Below are positions 1-8,258 of a stretch of 28,559 nt of DNA, in pieces. The first letter of the stretch is position 1; every line of letters starts with the position of its first letter. The position numbers and the translations under genes are program-made. Below the pieces are notes generated by a model. That model ran no database searches. It was given only the letters and a program-made list of their open reading frames with translations, and was not told the DNA's origin. Origin of the DNA: a virus; IMG/VR virus record IMGVR_UViG_3300045999_005924, positions 1 through 28,559 of that record; one strand, 5' to 3'.

Positions 1-1335
1 GAATGCTATTTCTTTATCCCAAAATTCTGTAAGGATATCTCTACCATATTGTAATCTTTGGGTTAATGTTTTGAGAGAAATAAAGTTATTTGTTGTTCCT
101 GCTGCTCCGAAGGTTCCTGTTAATGTAGGAGGAATTCCAAGACCAGCATATACTGAATTAAGGTGAGGAATGTATTTGCCCTCTCCTAAAAATTGATGAA
201 CAGATGTTTTTGATTCTATAAGCTCTATATCTGGACCCCAGACAAGATCCATCGTTCCTCCTCCAACATTGTTTCCTAAAATCTGTGCTAGTTTAGCTGC
301 GGCGGCTTTTGTGGGAGCAATTTTATGCTCTAGACTACCTAGCTTAAAAATACGAATATTGCTTATAGCTCCGTCGAGAGCAGACATATCTGCTAACTTT
401 AGTTTTTCAATAACAGTAATATCGTCCATGATAGAATATACCATAGGATATGCCCAGCTTTGCCAATCATCTTTTTTGTAATGAAATACAAGAGTTTTTT
501 CTGCATCCAAAGGATATGCTTTTCTTGCTTTTGCTGCTTCTATAATTGGTAATGGTAAACCTTCCACTACTTTTTTCTCTTGTTCTGTTTTTGGATTATT
601 AATAAGTTTACGTAAATTAGCTGGTAAAATTAATTCATATCTTTTGTTCTGAACAAAAGAAGATAATGCTCCAGCTGATACTTCAACATACGCTGGATCA
701 ATAAAAGTATACTTCCAAGGAATTTCTCTTTTTTCTACCGGAAGATCATCTATATCTGTTATCTGTAAATCTGGAGAAGCTACTGCTTTATATAGTTTTT
801 CTGCTGCTTTTATACTTAATTTTCCTGTTTGTCTATTTATTACAATGTTTCCGGTTTTATATAGATTGTTTAAGAATCGTTCACTGCGATCTTTACCTCT
901 AACTTTTTTAAACCACTGTCTGTAAAATCTTTCTATTCTTTTATTTTTATGAACTAATCTTATTCCTTGGCTAGCAAAATCACCCATAAGATCAATTACG
1001 TTTTTGACCAAACCTACTCTTTGATAGATATCCTCTGCTCTGATAAGAATATGTTTGATGTGTCTTGGAGTAGCTTCAGATGGTCTGAAAAAGTCATAGT
1101 CTGCTCTTGTTAATCCTGGTCTGCCTGATGTATTAGAGTCTAGATTAGAATAGTCTAATCCATATCTCCTCATAGCAGTAGACTTTTCAACTATATTGTA
1201 TTCTGTAAGAGATTCTGATGATTTTTTAAGAGCATCTGTTTTACTCTGTAAATCTTCTCCCCATGTAACATAAGCATTTTCGTCTATGGGTGAGGCTGTT
1301 TGAATCGCTGAACTTTTTGGATATTTTTTGGCCAT
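1..1335 (-). CDS. Phage portal protein (C-terminus outside window)
   Basis: An open frame runs leftward from an ATG at 1335 (MAKKYPKSSAIQ...) to the window edge, about 445 residues, with no stop. It fits a portal protein, the dodecameric ring at the capsid vertex through which DNA is packaged. Support: it lies directly downstream of the large terminase on the same strand, and its visible C-terminal part has the portal-like run GLGIPPTLTG followed about 10 residues later by NFISLKTLTQRLQ, then a long helix and FWDKEI. The N-terminal half (QRVGLVKNVIDLMGDFA, then VRGKDRSERFLNNLYKTGN) fits portal wing and stem regions. The terminase stop is at 1390, leaving a 54-base gap. A general scaffold protein is less likely. 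Confidence 0.8.
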   Translation of the reverse strand, partial: MAKKYPKSSAIQTASPIDENAYVTWGEDLQSKTDALKKSSESLTEYNIVEKSTAMRRYGLDYSNLDSNTSGRPGLTRADYDFFRPSEATPRHIKHILIRAEDIYQRVGLVKNVIDLMGDFASQGIRLVHKNKRIERFYRQWFKKVRGKDRSERFLNNLYKTGNIVINRQTGKLSIKAAEKLYKAVASPDLQITDIDDLPVEKREIPWKYTFIDPAYVEVSAGALSSFVQNKRYELILPANLRKLINNPKTEQEKKVVEGLPLPIIEAAKARKAYPLDAEKTLVFHYKKDDWQSWAYPMVYSIMDDITVIEKLKLADMSALDGAISNIRIFKLGSLEHKIAPTKAAAAKLAQILGNNVGGGTMDLVWGPDIELIESKTSVHQFLGEGKYIPHLNSVYAGLGIPPTLTGTFGAAGTTNNFISLKTLTQRLQYGRDILTEFWDKEIAF

Positions 1336-1389
1336 ATTTGTTATCTTATTGTGATTGTATTATAATTAGATTACAGTATTAGTTACACA

Positions 1390-3423
1390 TTATCTATATA
1401 TTCCGGTATAAAAATCGTCATTAGCTCCGCTTGTAAACCATTCTGGTCCTTTATACATTTTCCCTGACTGCTTAACTATTTTTGATCGATCTCCTCCAAT
1501 AACCTCATAATCAATATTCGGCAATGCTCTGTTTATCTGTCTAGCTAGCATATTTGCAATAACTAAAGCACTATATCTATCTTTTCTTAATCGTCCTTTT
1601 TTACCGTTAGGCAATTTAACTTCTGGAGTATCCCATCTGTCTCTAGCTCCTGATCCGCTACTAGTCTGTGTCATAACAATTGTGGTCAATTCATTTTTAA
1701 GCTCTTCTATTTCTAATATGCATTCGCTAACACTATCATAAATTGGATTTAAGTCTGCTGTCATAATATCTTTGCCTTCTTGATCTAGAGCTAGTCCCAA
1801 GGTTAATTGGTCAAATCTTGGAAATAGTAAAGCTTTATCTTCAAAATCTTTTCTTAATCCATGATTGGCTTGTGCTGTCCAATCTGCTCTAGCGAACTGT
1901 ATAAGCTCTATTAAATGTAAGCCGGGTTGACTGTCTGTGTCTTTAGGTTTCTCGTAATCAATGATGGGCCAGATTAGATGTTCTCCATCTTCTAATTTTG
2001 ATGGGTCATGTAACGCTTCTTCGATAGCTACTCCTCCACCCTGAGCATCCATACCTATTTTGATAGGAGGAAATGATCTAATAAGATTCCTAATCTTTCT
2101 TGCACAAAATCCATAAAAATCATGATCCTTAACAAGTCCTGTTTTTTGTCTTTCTTTAAAGTTGTTACGATTGGTTGTCCAACAATATACTATTCTAGTA
2201 TGATCTTGATGTACTTCTAGTATTACTATACTAAAATTATCTTGTTCACTTGCTGGATCAATACCGTATACATAATGATGATTTGTATTTCCTGATGTGA
2301 CAGCGTCGAATAAAATAGTTTTGCTATTAATAACGGTTGGTCTAGTGTCGCTCACAACACAATTCTCAATTAAGCTGCGCTTAAAAAATCCGTCACTATC
2401 TGCTGTAAAACAAGCAGCATACTCCATATTATAGATACCAGTATGAATAGTGGCTCGTGCTCGCGCAACTTGTTTATCATCCATGAAGCCTTTAGGAATA
2501 AGTTCGTATGGAATACGAATAATACTATAATCTTTCCAATTAAAATTACTAGGAACTTCTCCTTTAAAGATATCTTCTAATTTTCTAATATCTCCCTTAC
2601 TTTCAATAATAGCTTTGTATCTTCTCCAATAACTAGCAAAATGTTTAAATGCATAATCTGCGGTACCAGCAACAATAGCCTGATTACCCATTTTATCGTT
2701 TAATATTTCTAGCTCTTCGTTCCATAGTCCAGCTTCTGTCATAGCTGCTCGTTTAGCTTGTTCTTTTACATTTTGAATAGGACTTGCTGATACTGCTGCG
2801 AAACCTGACACTACTGTTTCATAAATATCTGGTGAAATTGATGCGAACTCGTCTGCTATGATAATATGTGCTCTTAATCCTCTAATTTTACTACCATCGC
2901 CCATAGGGACAGCTATTGTCCAGCTTTCGCCCAAGCGAATCGTACACCTATCAACATCTCGACGAGGACCATCATCGTTTCCGTTAAAAATGGATCTTAG
3001 AATCGGGCTATTACGCCACATAGTTTCCATATATTCGAATATAATTTTACTTTGTCTAAAAGCTGCTCCAACAATAACTATCTTAGTTCCTGGATAAAAA
3101 ACACATCTTAGAACTGAATATAAAGCTAGTAAAAACGATTTACCCCAACCACGACTAGCAATATACATAGGAAATGGACGATTCCAAAACTCTTGTATAA
3201 TCGCTACCTGCATAGGATGTAATTCTATATTAAATAGTAACTTACATGTAGATCCGATATATTTTGGATCTCTTAATAGTCTTAATAAATGCAGATCAGG
3301 ATGCTCAATGTCATGTTCTGTTCTGTGAATCATTGGATTTTGAGGAATAACAATTTGATCTAGATCGCCAAGACCTAACCAAGCATCCTCAAATATCTTT
3401 TTTTGGCTGTCCTTCAAGCTCAT
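1390..3423 (-). CDS. terL: Terminase large subunit (ATPase/nuclease)
   Basis: Packaging motor that cuts concatemeric phage DNA and pumps it through the portal. The 677-residue length is within the upper range of the family. The N-terminal ATPase has an adenine-side HPMQ at 69-72, a Walker A-like SRGWGKS at 90-96, and a Walker B run HIIIADE at 186-192 with the catalytic Glu. The C-terminal RNase H-like nuclease shows VYGIDPASEQ (Asp389), KIGMDAQGGG (Asp459) and a late DRYSALVIAN run. It overlaps the upstream ERCC4 gene by 35 bases, so the two are probably translationally coupled. The portal follows. No inteins or frameshifts are seen. Confidence 0.95.
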   Translation of the reverse strand: MSLKDSQKKIFEDAWLGLGDLDQIVIPQNPMIHRTEHDIEHPDLHLLRLLRDPKYIGSTCKLLFNIELHPMQVAIIQEFWNRPFPMYIASRGWGKSFLLALYSVLRCVFYPGTKIVIVGAAFRQSKIIFEYMETMWRNSPILRSIFNGNDDGPRRDVDRCTIRLGESWTIAVPMGDGSKIRGLRAHIIIADEFASISPDIYETVVSGFAAVSASPIQNVKEQAKRAAMTEAGLWNEELEILNDKMGNQAIVAGTADYAFKHFASYWRRYKAIIESKGDIRKLEDIFKGEVPSNFNWKDYSIIRIPYELIPKGFMDDKQVARARATIHTGIYNMEYAACFTADSDGFFKRSLIENCVVSDTRPTVINSKTILFDAVTSGNTNHHYVYGIDPASEQDNFSIVILEVHQDHTRIVYCWTTNRNNFKERQKTGLVKDHDFYGFCARKIRNLIRSFPPIKIGMDAQGGGVAIEEALHDPSKLEDGEHLIWPIIDYEKPKDTDSQPGLHLIELIQFARADWTAQANHGLRKDFEDKALLFPRFDQLTLGLALDQEGKDIMTADLNPIYDSVSECILEIEELKNELTTIVMTQTSSGSGARDRWDTPEVKLPNGKKGRLRKDRYSALVIANMLARQINRALPNIDYEVIGGDRSKIVKQSGKMYKGPEWFTSGANDDFYTGIYR

Positions 3424-3868
3424 ATATTTTTCTCATGATAGAAAGGGCCATGGTTTCTGCATTGTCTGCATCTCCACAGAATAATACTTTGATATTATAT
3501 AGTAATTGTAATTCTACTAAATGCTTTAAAATAAATTTGGGTGAAATTTTAATCTTGTCCCATAGTTTTTTAGGAACATTAGATCCAATAGGATAGCTCA
3601 ATACGTTATCTAAACTAAACTCTAATAATAAAAAAGAATGTTGAATAGCACTCATGCGAGTTACTACATCTTTAAACCGTTTTTCTGTTATATTATTAGC
3701 AATTTCTCCCACACTTTTTTTACGCTCTATACATAATAGATGCTCTAATCCCTTTAATGAGTAATCCCCTGTATCTAGTTTGGCACACGACTTAACCATG
3801 TTGTCAAAGCTCCATGGCTGTTGTTCTCTAGTATCCACGATAATATGAAAATTACTGAAGTCTATCAT
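3389..3868 (-). CDS. ERCC4/XPF-type nuclease domain protein
   Basis: A stand-alone 159-residue nuclease of the ERCC4 (XPF/Mus81) fold, which cuts branched or flapped DNA. Visible motifs are VDTREQQPW at 11-19, LDTGDYS at 31-37 and IERKKS at 47-52. Together they give the D..GD..ERKxxx(D) metal-binding pattern, although the position after ERKKSVGE is not a clear Asp. It has no helicase or HhH domain. It lies between an HNH nuclease and TerL and overlaps both, which suggests a role in trimming branched replicative DNA before packaging. That role is inference; the fold is well supported. Confidence 0.88.
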   Translation of the reverse strand: MIDFSNFHIIVDTREQQPWSFDNMVKSCAKLDTGDYSLKGLEHLLCIERKKSVGEIANNITEKRFKDVVTRMSAIQHSFLLLEFSLDNVLSYPIGSNVPKKLWDKIKISPKFILKHLVELQLLYNIKVLFCGDADNAETMALSIMRKIYELEGQPKKDI

Positions 3869-4118
3869 CTGCTAGTATTTTTAAAAAAATAGCCTCATAA
3901 ATGTCTTCCATACCTTTTATCATTTTATGATGATATTTACACAATGTAATACCATTTTCAACTGTGAATCTTAGTGCTGGATAATTTGCCCAAGTTTTTA
4001 TATGATGAGCATTCAATTTAGTTTTAATGGAACAGTTTGGCCAACGACAATGAAAATTGTCTCTTTTATAAACTGCTTTTCGCCATTGTTTATATTGATT
4101 ATTATTAAAGTCTCTCAA
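3852..4118 (-). CDS. HNH endonuclease
   Basis: An 88-residue HNH nuclease. It shows KRDNFHCRWPNC (Cys24, Cys29), the catalytic AHHI (His38-His39), then ENGITLCKYHH (Asn55, Cys60, His63-His64), so both zinc-binding pairs and the beta-beta-alpha metal motif are present. It overlaps gmd by 14 bases and the ERCC4 gene by 17. Small HNH proteins next to terminase genes often assist packaging cleavage (known for HK97-type phages). A homing endonuclease is the alternative, but the tight operon overlaps argue against recent invasion. Confidence 0.92.
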   Translation of the reverse strand: MRDFNNNQYKQWRKAVYKRDNFHCRWPNCSIKTKLNAHHIKTWANYPALRFTVENGITLCKYHHKMIKGMEDIYEAIFLKILADDRLQ

Positions 4119-5085
4119 TATCTTTCTCCACCATTTCTTTAACTAGATCTGCAAAGGAAATTTTTGGTTCCCAACCTAGTAAATTCTGAGATTTAGAAGC
4201 ATTACCTCTTAGGAACTCTACTTCTGCTGGTCGGAATAGAACAGGATCTATTTCTATGTGATCTTCGTAATTAAGGTTAACTCTATCAAAAGCTAGCTTG
4301 AGAAAATCTCTAATGGTCCACGTTGTGCCTGTTGCTATAACAAAGTCTTCTGGGTTTTGTTGTTGTAACATAAGCCACATAGCTTCTACGTAATCTTTAG
4401 CATGTCCCCAGTCTCTGCTGGCGTCTAAATTTCCTAATTTAAGTTTGGCTGTTGTTTCTTTATTTATTAGCTGTCCTATGTATTTGGTAATTTTACGAGT
4501 TACAAAATTTTCCCCTCTTCGAGGACTTTCATGATTAAATAAGATTCCGCAACATGCATATATATGGTAAGATAATCTATAAACTGTGACTAATTGATGA
4601 GCTGCTGTTTTAGCTACTCCGTATGGACTTTGTGGTAAAAATTGAGTATTTTCATTCTGGTATTTTTGACCAAATTCGCCTATTGTATAATTGCGACCAA
4701 ACATTTCACTAGTACTAGCTTGATAAAACTTAGCCATAGGAGCATGTCTTCGTATGGATTCTAATAAATTTAGAACCCCTATAGCATTAATATCAAATGT
4801 TGTTGTGGGCTGATGAAAACTTGTGGCAACATGACTTTGGGCGGCCAGATTATATATCTCGTCTGGTTTATAGTCGATCATTAGCTGATGACATCCTGCT
4901 GGATCGGTAAGATCAAATTCTTCCATAACCAGATTAGGATGAGTTAATATATGATTAATTCTATCAAAACGAGAAACGCTAGATCTACGATATAATCCTA
5001 TTACTCTATAATCTTTAGATAATAATAATTCTGCTAAATAAGATCCGTCTTGTCCTGTTATTCCAGTGATTAAAGCTGTTCTCAT
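4105..5085 (-). CDS. gmd: GDP-mannose 4,6-dehydratase
   Basis: Converts GDP-D-mannose to GDP-4-keto-6-deoxy-D-mannose, the first step to GDP-L-fucose and related 6-deoxyhexoses. It is a 326-residue extended short-chain dehydrogenase. The NADP-binding TGITGQDGS lies at 7-15, the catalytic STSEMFG near 124-130, and the YGVAK Tyr/Lys pair at 155 and 159. ESPRRGENFVTRK, at about 186-198, is typical of GMD substrate binding. It sits between a small-terminase candidate and an HNH gene in the packaging operon. The next enzyme, GDP-fucose synthase, is on the opposite strand at 7005-7922. The product is probably used to decorate virion or host glycans; no glycosyltransferase is visible here. Confidence 0.96.
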   Translation of the reverse strand: MRTALITGITGQDGSYLAELLLSKDYRVIGLYRRSSVSRFDRINHILTHPNLVMEEFDLTDPAGCHQLMIDYKPDEIYNLAAQSHVATSFHQPTTTFDINAIGVLNLLESIRRHAPMAKFYQASTSEMFGRNYTIGEFGQKYQNENTQFLPQSPYGVAKTAAHQLVTVYRLSYHIYACCGILFNHESPRRGENFVTRKITKYIGQLINKETTAKLKLGNLDASRDWGHAKDYVEAMWLMLQQQNPEDFVIATGTTWTIRDFLKLAFDRVNLNYEDHIEIDPVLFRPAEVEFLRGNASKSQNLLGWEPKISFADLVKEMVEKDIERL

Positions 5086-5086
5086 A

Positions 5087-5908
5087 TTAGTCTTTGTCTC
5101 TTTCTAGTACAATCTCCGCATTAAGTAATGGACTGTCCACATTATTATCAGCATAAGAGTGATATTCTGCTAATTTATTTTTAGTTTTTTGTACTGCTAT
5201 GCTTAAGATTTCCATTTCTCGTCCTTCTTTTTCTCTTGTTTGTTCGTCTTCTAACATGCGTATTAATCCGACCCAGCTACTTTTTCCATCTTCTATTCTT
5301 TTGATTCGTTGTTCACGAGTAGCTTTAAGATCTTTGCTAATTTTTTGCTGTTCATTAAGGAGCTTGGTATATTCATTAGTATAATTAGCGATACTGTTGC
5401 GTGCGAACGATAGTTGAGTTTCGAGGTTAGCCAGTTTAGCAGTATCTCTTTCGCTTTCTGGTTTAGCATACAATTCGTCCACCATTCTTTGTAATTTCTC
5501 AGTATCCGTTATGTGTCGTTTCCTTTCTTTCATGCTTCTGTTAATAAGAATATCTATTGTGATAAATTGTTTAATTTGAAGTTCTTCTGCTGGTAAAACG
5601 TCTTCTCTAAATTGCTTAATAAGACCTATCCATGTATCTTCAAAATATTCTAATTCGCCGCTCTCCTTATCGAACTGTTTAACAATTTCGTGCCAAAAGG
5701 TTTTGCCTTTTAGTTTTTGTCTTAGTAACTGATCGTCTGAGGATGGTGCTAGTTTTAAAGAATCTACATATTTAGATATTGGTGCAGAATGTCTGTTTAG
5801 TACTTCTGCTATTTGGTCAATGGTTTGAGAGTCTAGGTGGTCTCTTATGTATTGTTCTTCTTCTAGACTGAGCTGACCTCTTTTTTTGGGGCTATTCTTC
5901 AATGTCAT
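5087..5908 (-). CDS. HTH/coiled-coil protein, candidate terminase small subunit
   Basis: A 273-residue protein of unproven function. Residues about 12-50 (LSLEEEQYIRDHLDSQTIDQ, then IAEVLNRHSAPISKYV) look like a helix-turn-helix. The middle and C-terminal parts are long charged helices, likely coiled coil, with several KLANLETQL-like heptads. An N-terminal DNA-binding HTH plus a helical oligomerisation region is the layout of small terminase subunits, and the gene lies in the TerL operon, which lacks another candidate. It is somewhat long for a small terminase. It overlaps the sigma-like gene by 17 bases. A transcription or scaffold factor is possible. Confidence 0.5.
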   Translation of the reverse strand: MTLKNSPKKRGQLSLEEEQYIRDHLDSQTIDQIAEVLNRHSAPISKYVDSLKLAPSSDDQLLRQKLKGKTFWHEIVKQFDKESGELEYFEDTWIGLIKQFREDVLPAEELQIKQFITIDILINRSMKERKRHITDTEKLQRMVDELYAKPESERDTAKLANLETQLSFARNSIANYTNEYTKLLNEQQKISKDLKATREQRIKRIEDGKSSWVGLIRMLEDEQTREKEGREMEILSIAVQKTKNKLAEYHSYADNNVDSPLLNAEIVLERDKD

Positions 5909-6554
5909 ATAGATTGTTATCTTTTATGTAAACAATAAGTTTTTTAACGTCGGCCTTTGAGATGTTGCAATTATTTTTTAATCTTAAATAAATTTCACGA
6001 ATATCTGGGGCAAATAATTTGTTATCTAAAATATCAATTAATTCTTTGAGTAGTATATCATCATATTCCATAATGTTTTGATTAATTTCAATTTTTTCAT
6101 TATCTATACTGGTTAAACTCATAAGATTTTTTTTGCTATTGTTTCGTTTGTCCCAAGAGTTATACAAATCGCAATCATTTTTATTAAGGTATTTTATGCA
6201 TTGGTTATTTGATTGTTGATAAAGTTTATCATATAAAGGACACTTTAAGCAGGGAGGATCTGGTCTTTTATAGTTATTTCGTTTGTAATTAAAGAGGCGA
6301 TTTCTAACATGGGTCCATAAGAAGTTTTCAAGGGGGCGACTATGATCATATTTTTCCAAACCCTCTATTGCAAAAATAGCGGCTTGTTGTTTCATATCTT
6401 CATAATCATGATATCCAAATTTAAATTTATTAGCTAATCTTTTGCTAATATTATCTAGTACTATTAAAAATTCAGCTTCATCAACACCATTAATAGTATT
6501 GGGGGTTTTAGCCGTTTTCTTGGTTTTTTTGACTATCTTCTTCTTTTTGCTCAT
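5892..6554 (-). CDS. Phage sigma-70-family factor with Cys4 insert
   Basis: A 220-residue protein resembling sigma region 2. Residues about 36-98 read YHDYEDMKQQAAIFAIEGLE, then KYDHSRPLENFLWTHVRNRL and FNYKRNNYKRP, matching the core-binding and -10 recognition helices of small phage sigma factors such as T4 gp55. Directly after comes a Cys cluster, C102, C105, C119 and C128, which could bind zinc and is not part of normal sigma factors. A conventional region 4 is not evident; the C-terminal 60 residues are helical and acidic. The N-terminus is strongly Lys-rich. It probably directs late transcription. The start overlaps the 57-residue gene upstream. Confidence 0.68.
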   Translation of the reverse strand: MSKKKKIVKKTKKTAKTPNTINGVDEAEFLIVLDNISKRLANKFKFGYHDYEDMKQQAAIFAIEGLEKYDHSRPLENFLWTHVRNRLFNYKRNNYKRPDPPCLKCPLYDKLYQQSNNQCIKYLNKNDCDLYNSWDKRNNSKKNLMSLTSIDNEKIEINQNIMEYDDILLKELIDILDNKLFAPDIREIYLRLKNNCNISKADVKKLIVYIKDNNLYDIEE

Positions 6555-6681
6555 CTAGTAATTCTTCTATAGATTTAATTGGTATAGCTTCTAGGTCCTT
6601 CTTTACTTCCTCAATAATGGAACCAACAGCCTTAGCTTCTAATATAGAATCAGCTATATGATAATTTGTATTTTTATTCAT
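6508..6681 (-). CDS. Small acidic protein, first gene of leftward operon
   Basis: A 57-residue frame starting at ATG 6681, preceded by an AAGGG ribosome-binding sequence about 9 bases upstream. It starts MNKNTNYHIADSILEAKAVG and ends in a very acidic, helical Glu/Lys tail (EELLDEQKEEDSQKNQ). It overlaps the sigma-like gene by 47 bases in another frame. Not recognised. As the promoter-proximal gene before a sigma factor it could be a sigma partner or anti-sigma-type peptide, but nothing in the sequence shows that. Confidence 0.6.
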   Translation of the reverse strand: MNKNTNYHIADSILEAKAVGSIIEEVKKDLEAIPIKSIEELLDEQKEEDSQKNQENG

Positions 6682-6690
6682 GTGAGGCCC

Positions 6691-6718
6691 TTGCGGTATG
6701 TGGTCAATATACTATAAT
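6691..6718 (+). promoter_or_regulatory. Promoter of the HTH-fcl operon
   Basis: TTGCGG at 6691-6696, a 16-base spacer and a perfect TATAAT at 6713-6718, about 40 bases before the ATG at 6760. Its -10 overlaps that of the opposing promoter, so both probably cannot be occupied at once. Confidence 0.55.
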
Positions 6719-6741
6719 AAATAGTTACACAATATCGTCAA
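6714..6741 (-). promoter_or_regulatory. Promoter of the leftward packaging operon
   Basis: On the minus strand TTGACG (6741-6736), a 16-base spacer and TATTAT (6719-6714) precede the 57-residue gene. The -10 box occupies nearly the same bases as the -10 of the rightward promoter at 6691-6718. Confidence 0.5.
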
Positions 6742-6759
6742 TTCCTCAGGAGATTTAAA

Positions 6760-7008
6760 ATGGCAACTTATAAAAAATGGACACAAACCGAACTTGATTT
6801 TATCGTTAATAACCAATTGGTACTTAATGATGACGGATTGTCCGTAAAATTGTCCGAAATAACTGGCGAAAATATTAGCAGAAGCATGGTTCGTAGACAA
6901 CGACGAAAGCTAAATATTAAGAAAAATAGAGGGCGTCCTCGTAAAGATGGAGGAGTAGCCAATGTAACAGCTCCGGAAATTTCAGAGCCTGTTGATAATA
7001 ACTCATGA
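6760..7008 (+). CDS. HTH protein with AT-hook tail
   Basis: An 82-residue DNA-binding protein. Residues 6-52 (KWTQTELDFIVNN, then LSVKLSEITGENISRSMVRR) resemble a Myb/HTH-like three-helix unit. Residues 57-63 are RGRPRKD, a good AT-hook that would grip the minor groove of AT-rich DNA. The tail is acidic and unstructured. The ribosome-binding site AGGAG lies 7 bases before ATG. Its stop overlaps the start of GDP-fucose synthase (ATGA). Being first in the rightward operon beside the shared promoter, it may regulate the two divergent operons; that is inference. Confidence 0.75.
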   Translation: MATYKKWTQTELDFIVNNQLVLNDDGLSVKLSEITGENISRSMVRRQRRKLNIKKNRGRPRKDGGVANVTAPEISEPVDNNS

Positions 7009-7922
7009 AAATTATTTTAACTGGTGGATCTGGATTTTTAGGGAAATTTGTTCATCAAGAATTATTACGCAGAGGTTACGGGGATATATTCGTTCCTAGA
7101 TCAAAGCTTATTGATTTGACTAAATTTGATCAAGCTCAAGAAATGATAAGATATTATCGTCCTGATACTATTATTCATTTAGCAGCAGAGGTTGGAGGTA
7201 TAGGGGCGAATATGGCCAACCCAGGTAGATTTTTCTATGCTAATATGAGCATGGGTTTAAATCTTATAGAAGCTTCTAGATTATACCATGTTAATAAATT
7301 TGTGCAGGTTGGGACGGTATGCTCTTATCCTAAGATATGTCCTGTTCCTTTTGTGGAAGAAGATATATGGAATGGATATCCAGAAGAAACTAATGCTCCT
7401 TATGGGGTGGCTAAAAAAGCATTATTTGTTATGTTGGAAGCATACCATAAACAATATAACTTAAAAAGTTGTATTTTGGTGCCATCTAATTTATACGGGC
7501 CGGGTGATAATTTTAAACCAGAGAGTAGTCATGTTATCCCGGCCTTGATCAAAAAGTTTATTGATGCAAAAGAGGGTGCGCTATCTTTTGTAGATTGTTG
7601 GGGGGATGGATCAGCTACTAGAGAATTTTTGTATGTTAAGGATGCTGCACAAGCAGTTGTAGACGGAATGGAAAAGATCAATGAACCATCTCCTATTAAT
7701 TTGGGGGGTGGTTCTGAAGTTTCTATTAAGGATCTGGCGACATCTATTAAAGATTTAGTGGGATACTCTGGAGCAATTGAATGGGACGAATCTAAACCTA
7801 ATGGACAGCCTCGTAGGTTTCTTAATATATCAAAAGCTGCTAAGTTACTAGGATGGAAACCAAAGGTATCTTTGACTGACGGATTAGCAGAAACTGTGAG
7901 ATGGTACGTCAAGTCGAGATGA
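7005..7922 (+). CDS. fcl: GDP-L-fucose synthase (epimerase/reductase)
   Basis: Converts GDP-4-keto-6-deoxy-D-mannose to GDP-L-fucose by 3,5-epimerisation and NADPH reduction. It has the typical 305-residue length. Visible are the N-terminal LTGGSGFLG nucleotide-binding loop (5-13), AAEVGGIGANMANP (60-73) characteristic of the family, GTVCSYPK (103-110, Ser107) and APYGVAKKA (131-139, Tyr133 and Lys137), all the expected SDR catalytic residues, with SSHVIPALIKKF further on. It overlaps the HTH gene by 4 bases, so translation is coupled. It completes the pathway begun by gmd on the other strand, but is transcribed separately. Confidence 0.96.
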   Translation: MKIILTGGSGFLGKFVHQELLRRGYGDIFVPRSKLIDLTKFDQAQEMIRYYRPDTIIHLAAEVGGIGANMANPGRFFYANMSMGLNLIEASRLYHVNKFVQVGTVCSYPKICPVPFVEEDIWNGYPEETNAPYGVAKKALFVMLEAYHKQYNLKSCILVPSNLYGPGDNFKPESSHVIPALIKKFIDAKEGALSFVDCWGDGSATREFLYVKDAAQAVVDGMEKINEPSPINLGGGSEVSIKDLATSIKDLVGYSGAIEWDESKPNGQPRRFLNISKAAKLLGWKPKVSLTDGLAETVRWYVKSR

Positions 7923-8030
7923 GGGGAAACTGGCTATTAAACTGGCCAATATCTTATAGACCCGCCTACTATGTTTGCACCACCCGAGGGTTTTTGGGGA
8001 AATTCCGAAATGGGCAGCAAAAACGAAAAA
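7923..8030 (+). other. Intergenic stretch after fcl with possible terminator stem
   Basis: No gene is seen. GGGTTTTT near 7988 can pair with AAAAACCC near 8026-8034 across an approximately 30-base loop, and a short TGGC/GCCA hairpin follows the fcl stop. Either could end the fcl transcript, but neither has a classic U-tract. Confidence 0.3.
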
Positions 8031-8120
8031 ACCCCCTAAGTTGTTGATACATAAACACTTAGGTACTATTCTCTCTCCAAAATTTGACGTAAGTACTTAT
8101 GGGATATAGAGTTATGTCAA
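8031..8120 (+). repeat. Two-hairpin intergenic element, copy 1
   Basis: CCTAAGT (8035-8041) pairs with ACTTAGG (8057-8063). The conserved AATTTGACGTAAGTACTTAT follows. It lacks the GC-rich core of most later copies. It lies before the promoter at 8191. Confidence 0.7.
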
Positions 8121-8190
8121 TGATTTAGAAAAAATCAGAAAATTTTGTGTTTGGCATGAAATTATATTTGAAAAAATCCAAAGATTTCTC

Positions 8191-8218
8191 TTGAAAGCGT
8201 CGATAAATACTGTATAAT
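8191..8218 (+). promoter_or_regulatory. Sigma-70-type promoter
   Basis: TTGAAA, a 16-base spacer with CGATAAATACTG, and TATAAT. It serves the 76-residue gene at 8259. Confidence 0.7.
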
Positions 8219-8258
8219 GAAAGCACAAGAGAAAAAGAAAGAAGAAAAGGAAAAGAAA

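Noticed and set aside
269-481. Plus-strand 70-residue frame opposite the portal
   Set aside because: It is antisense to a clear portal coding region, with no ribosome-binding site or promoter.
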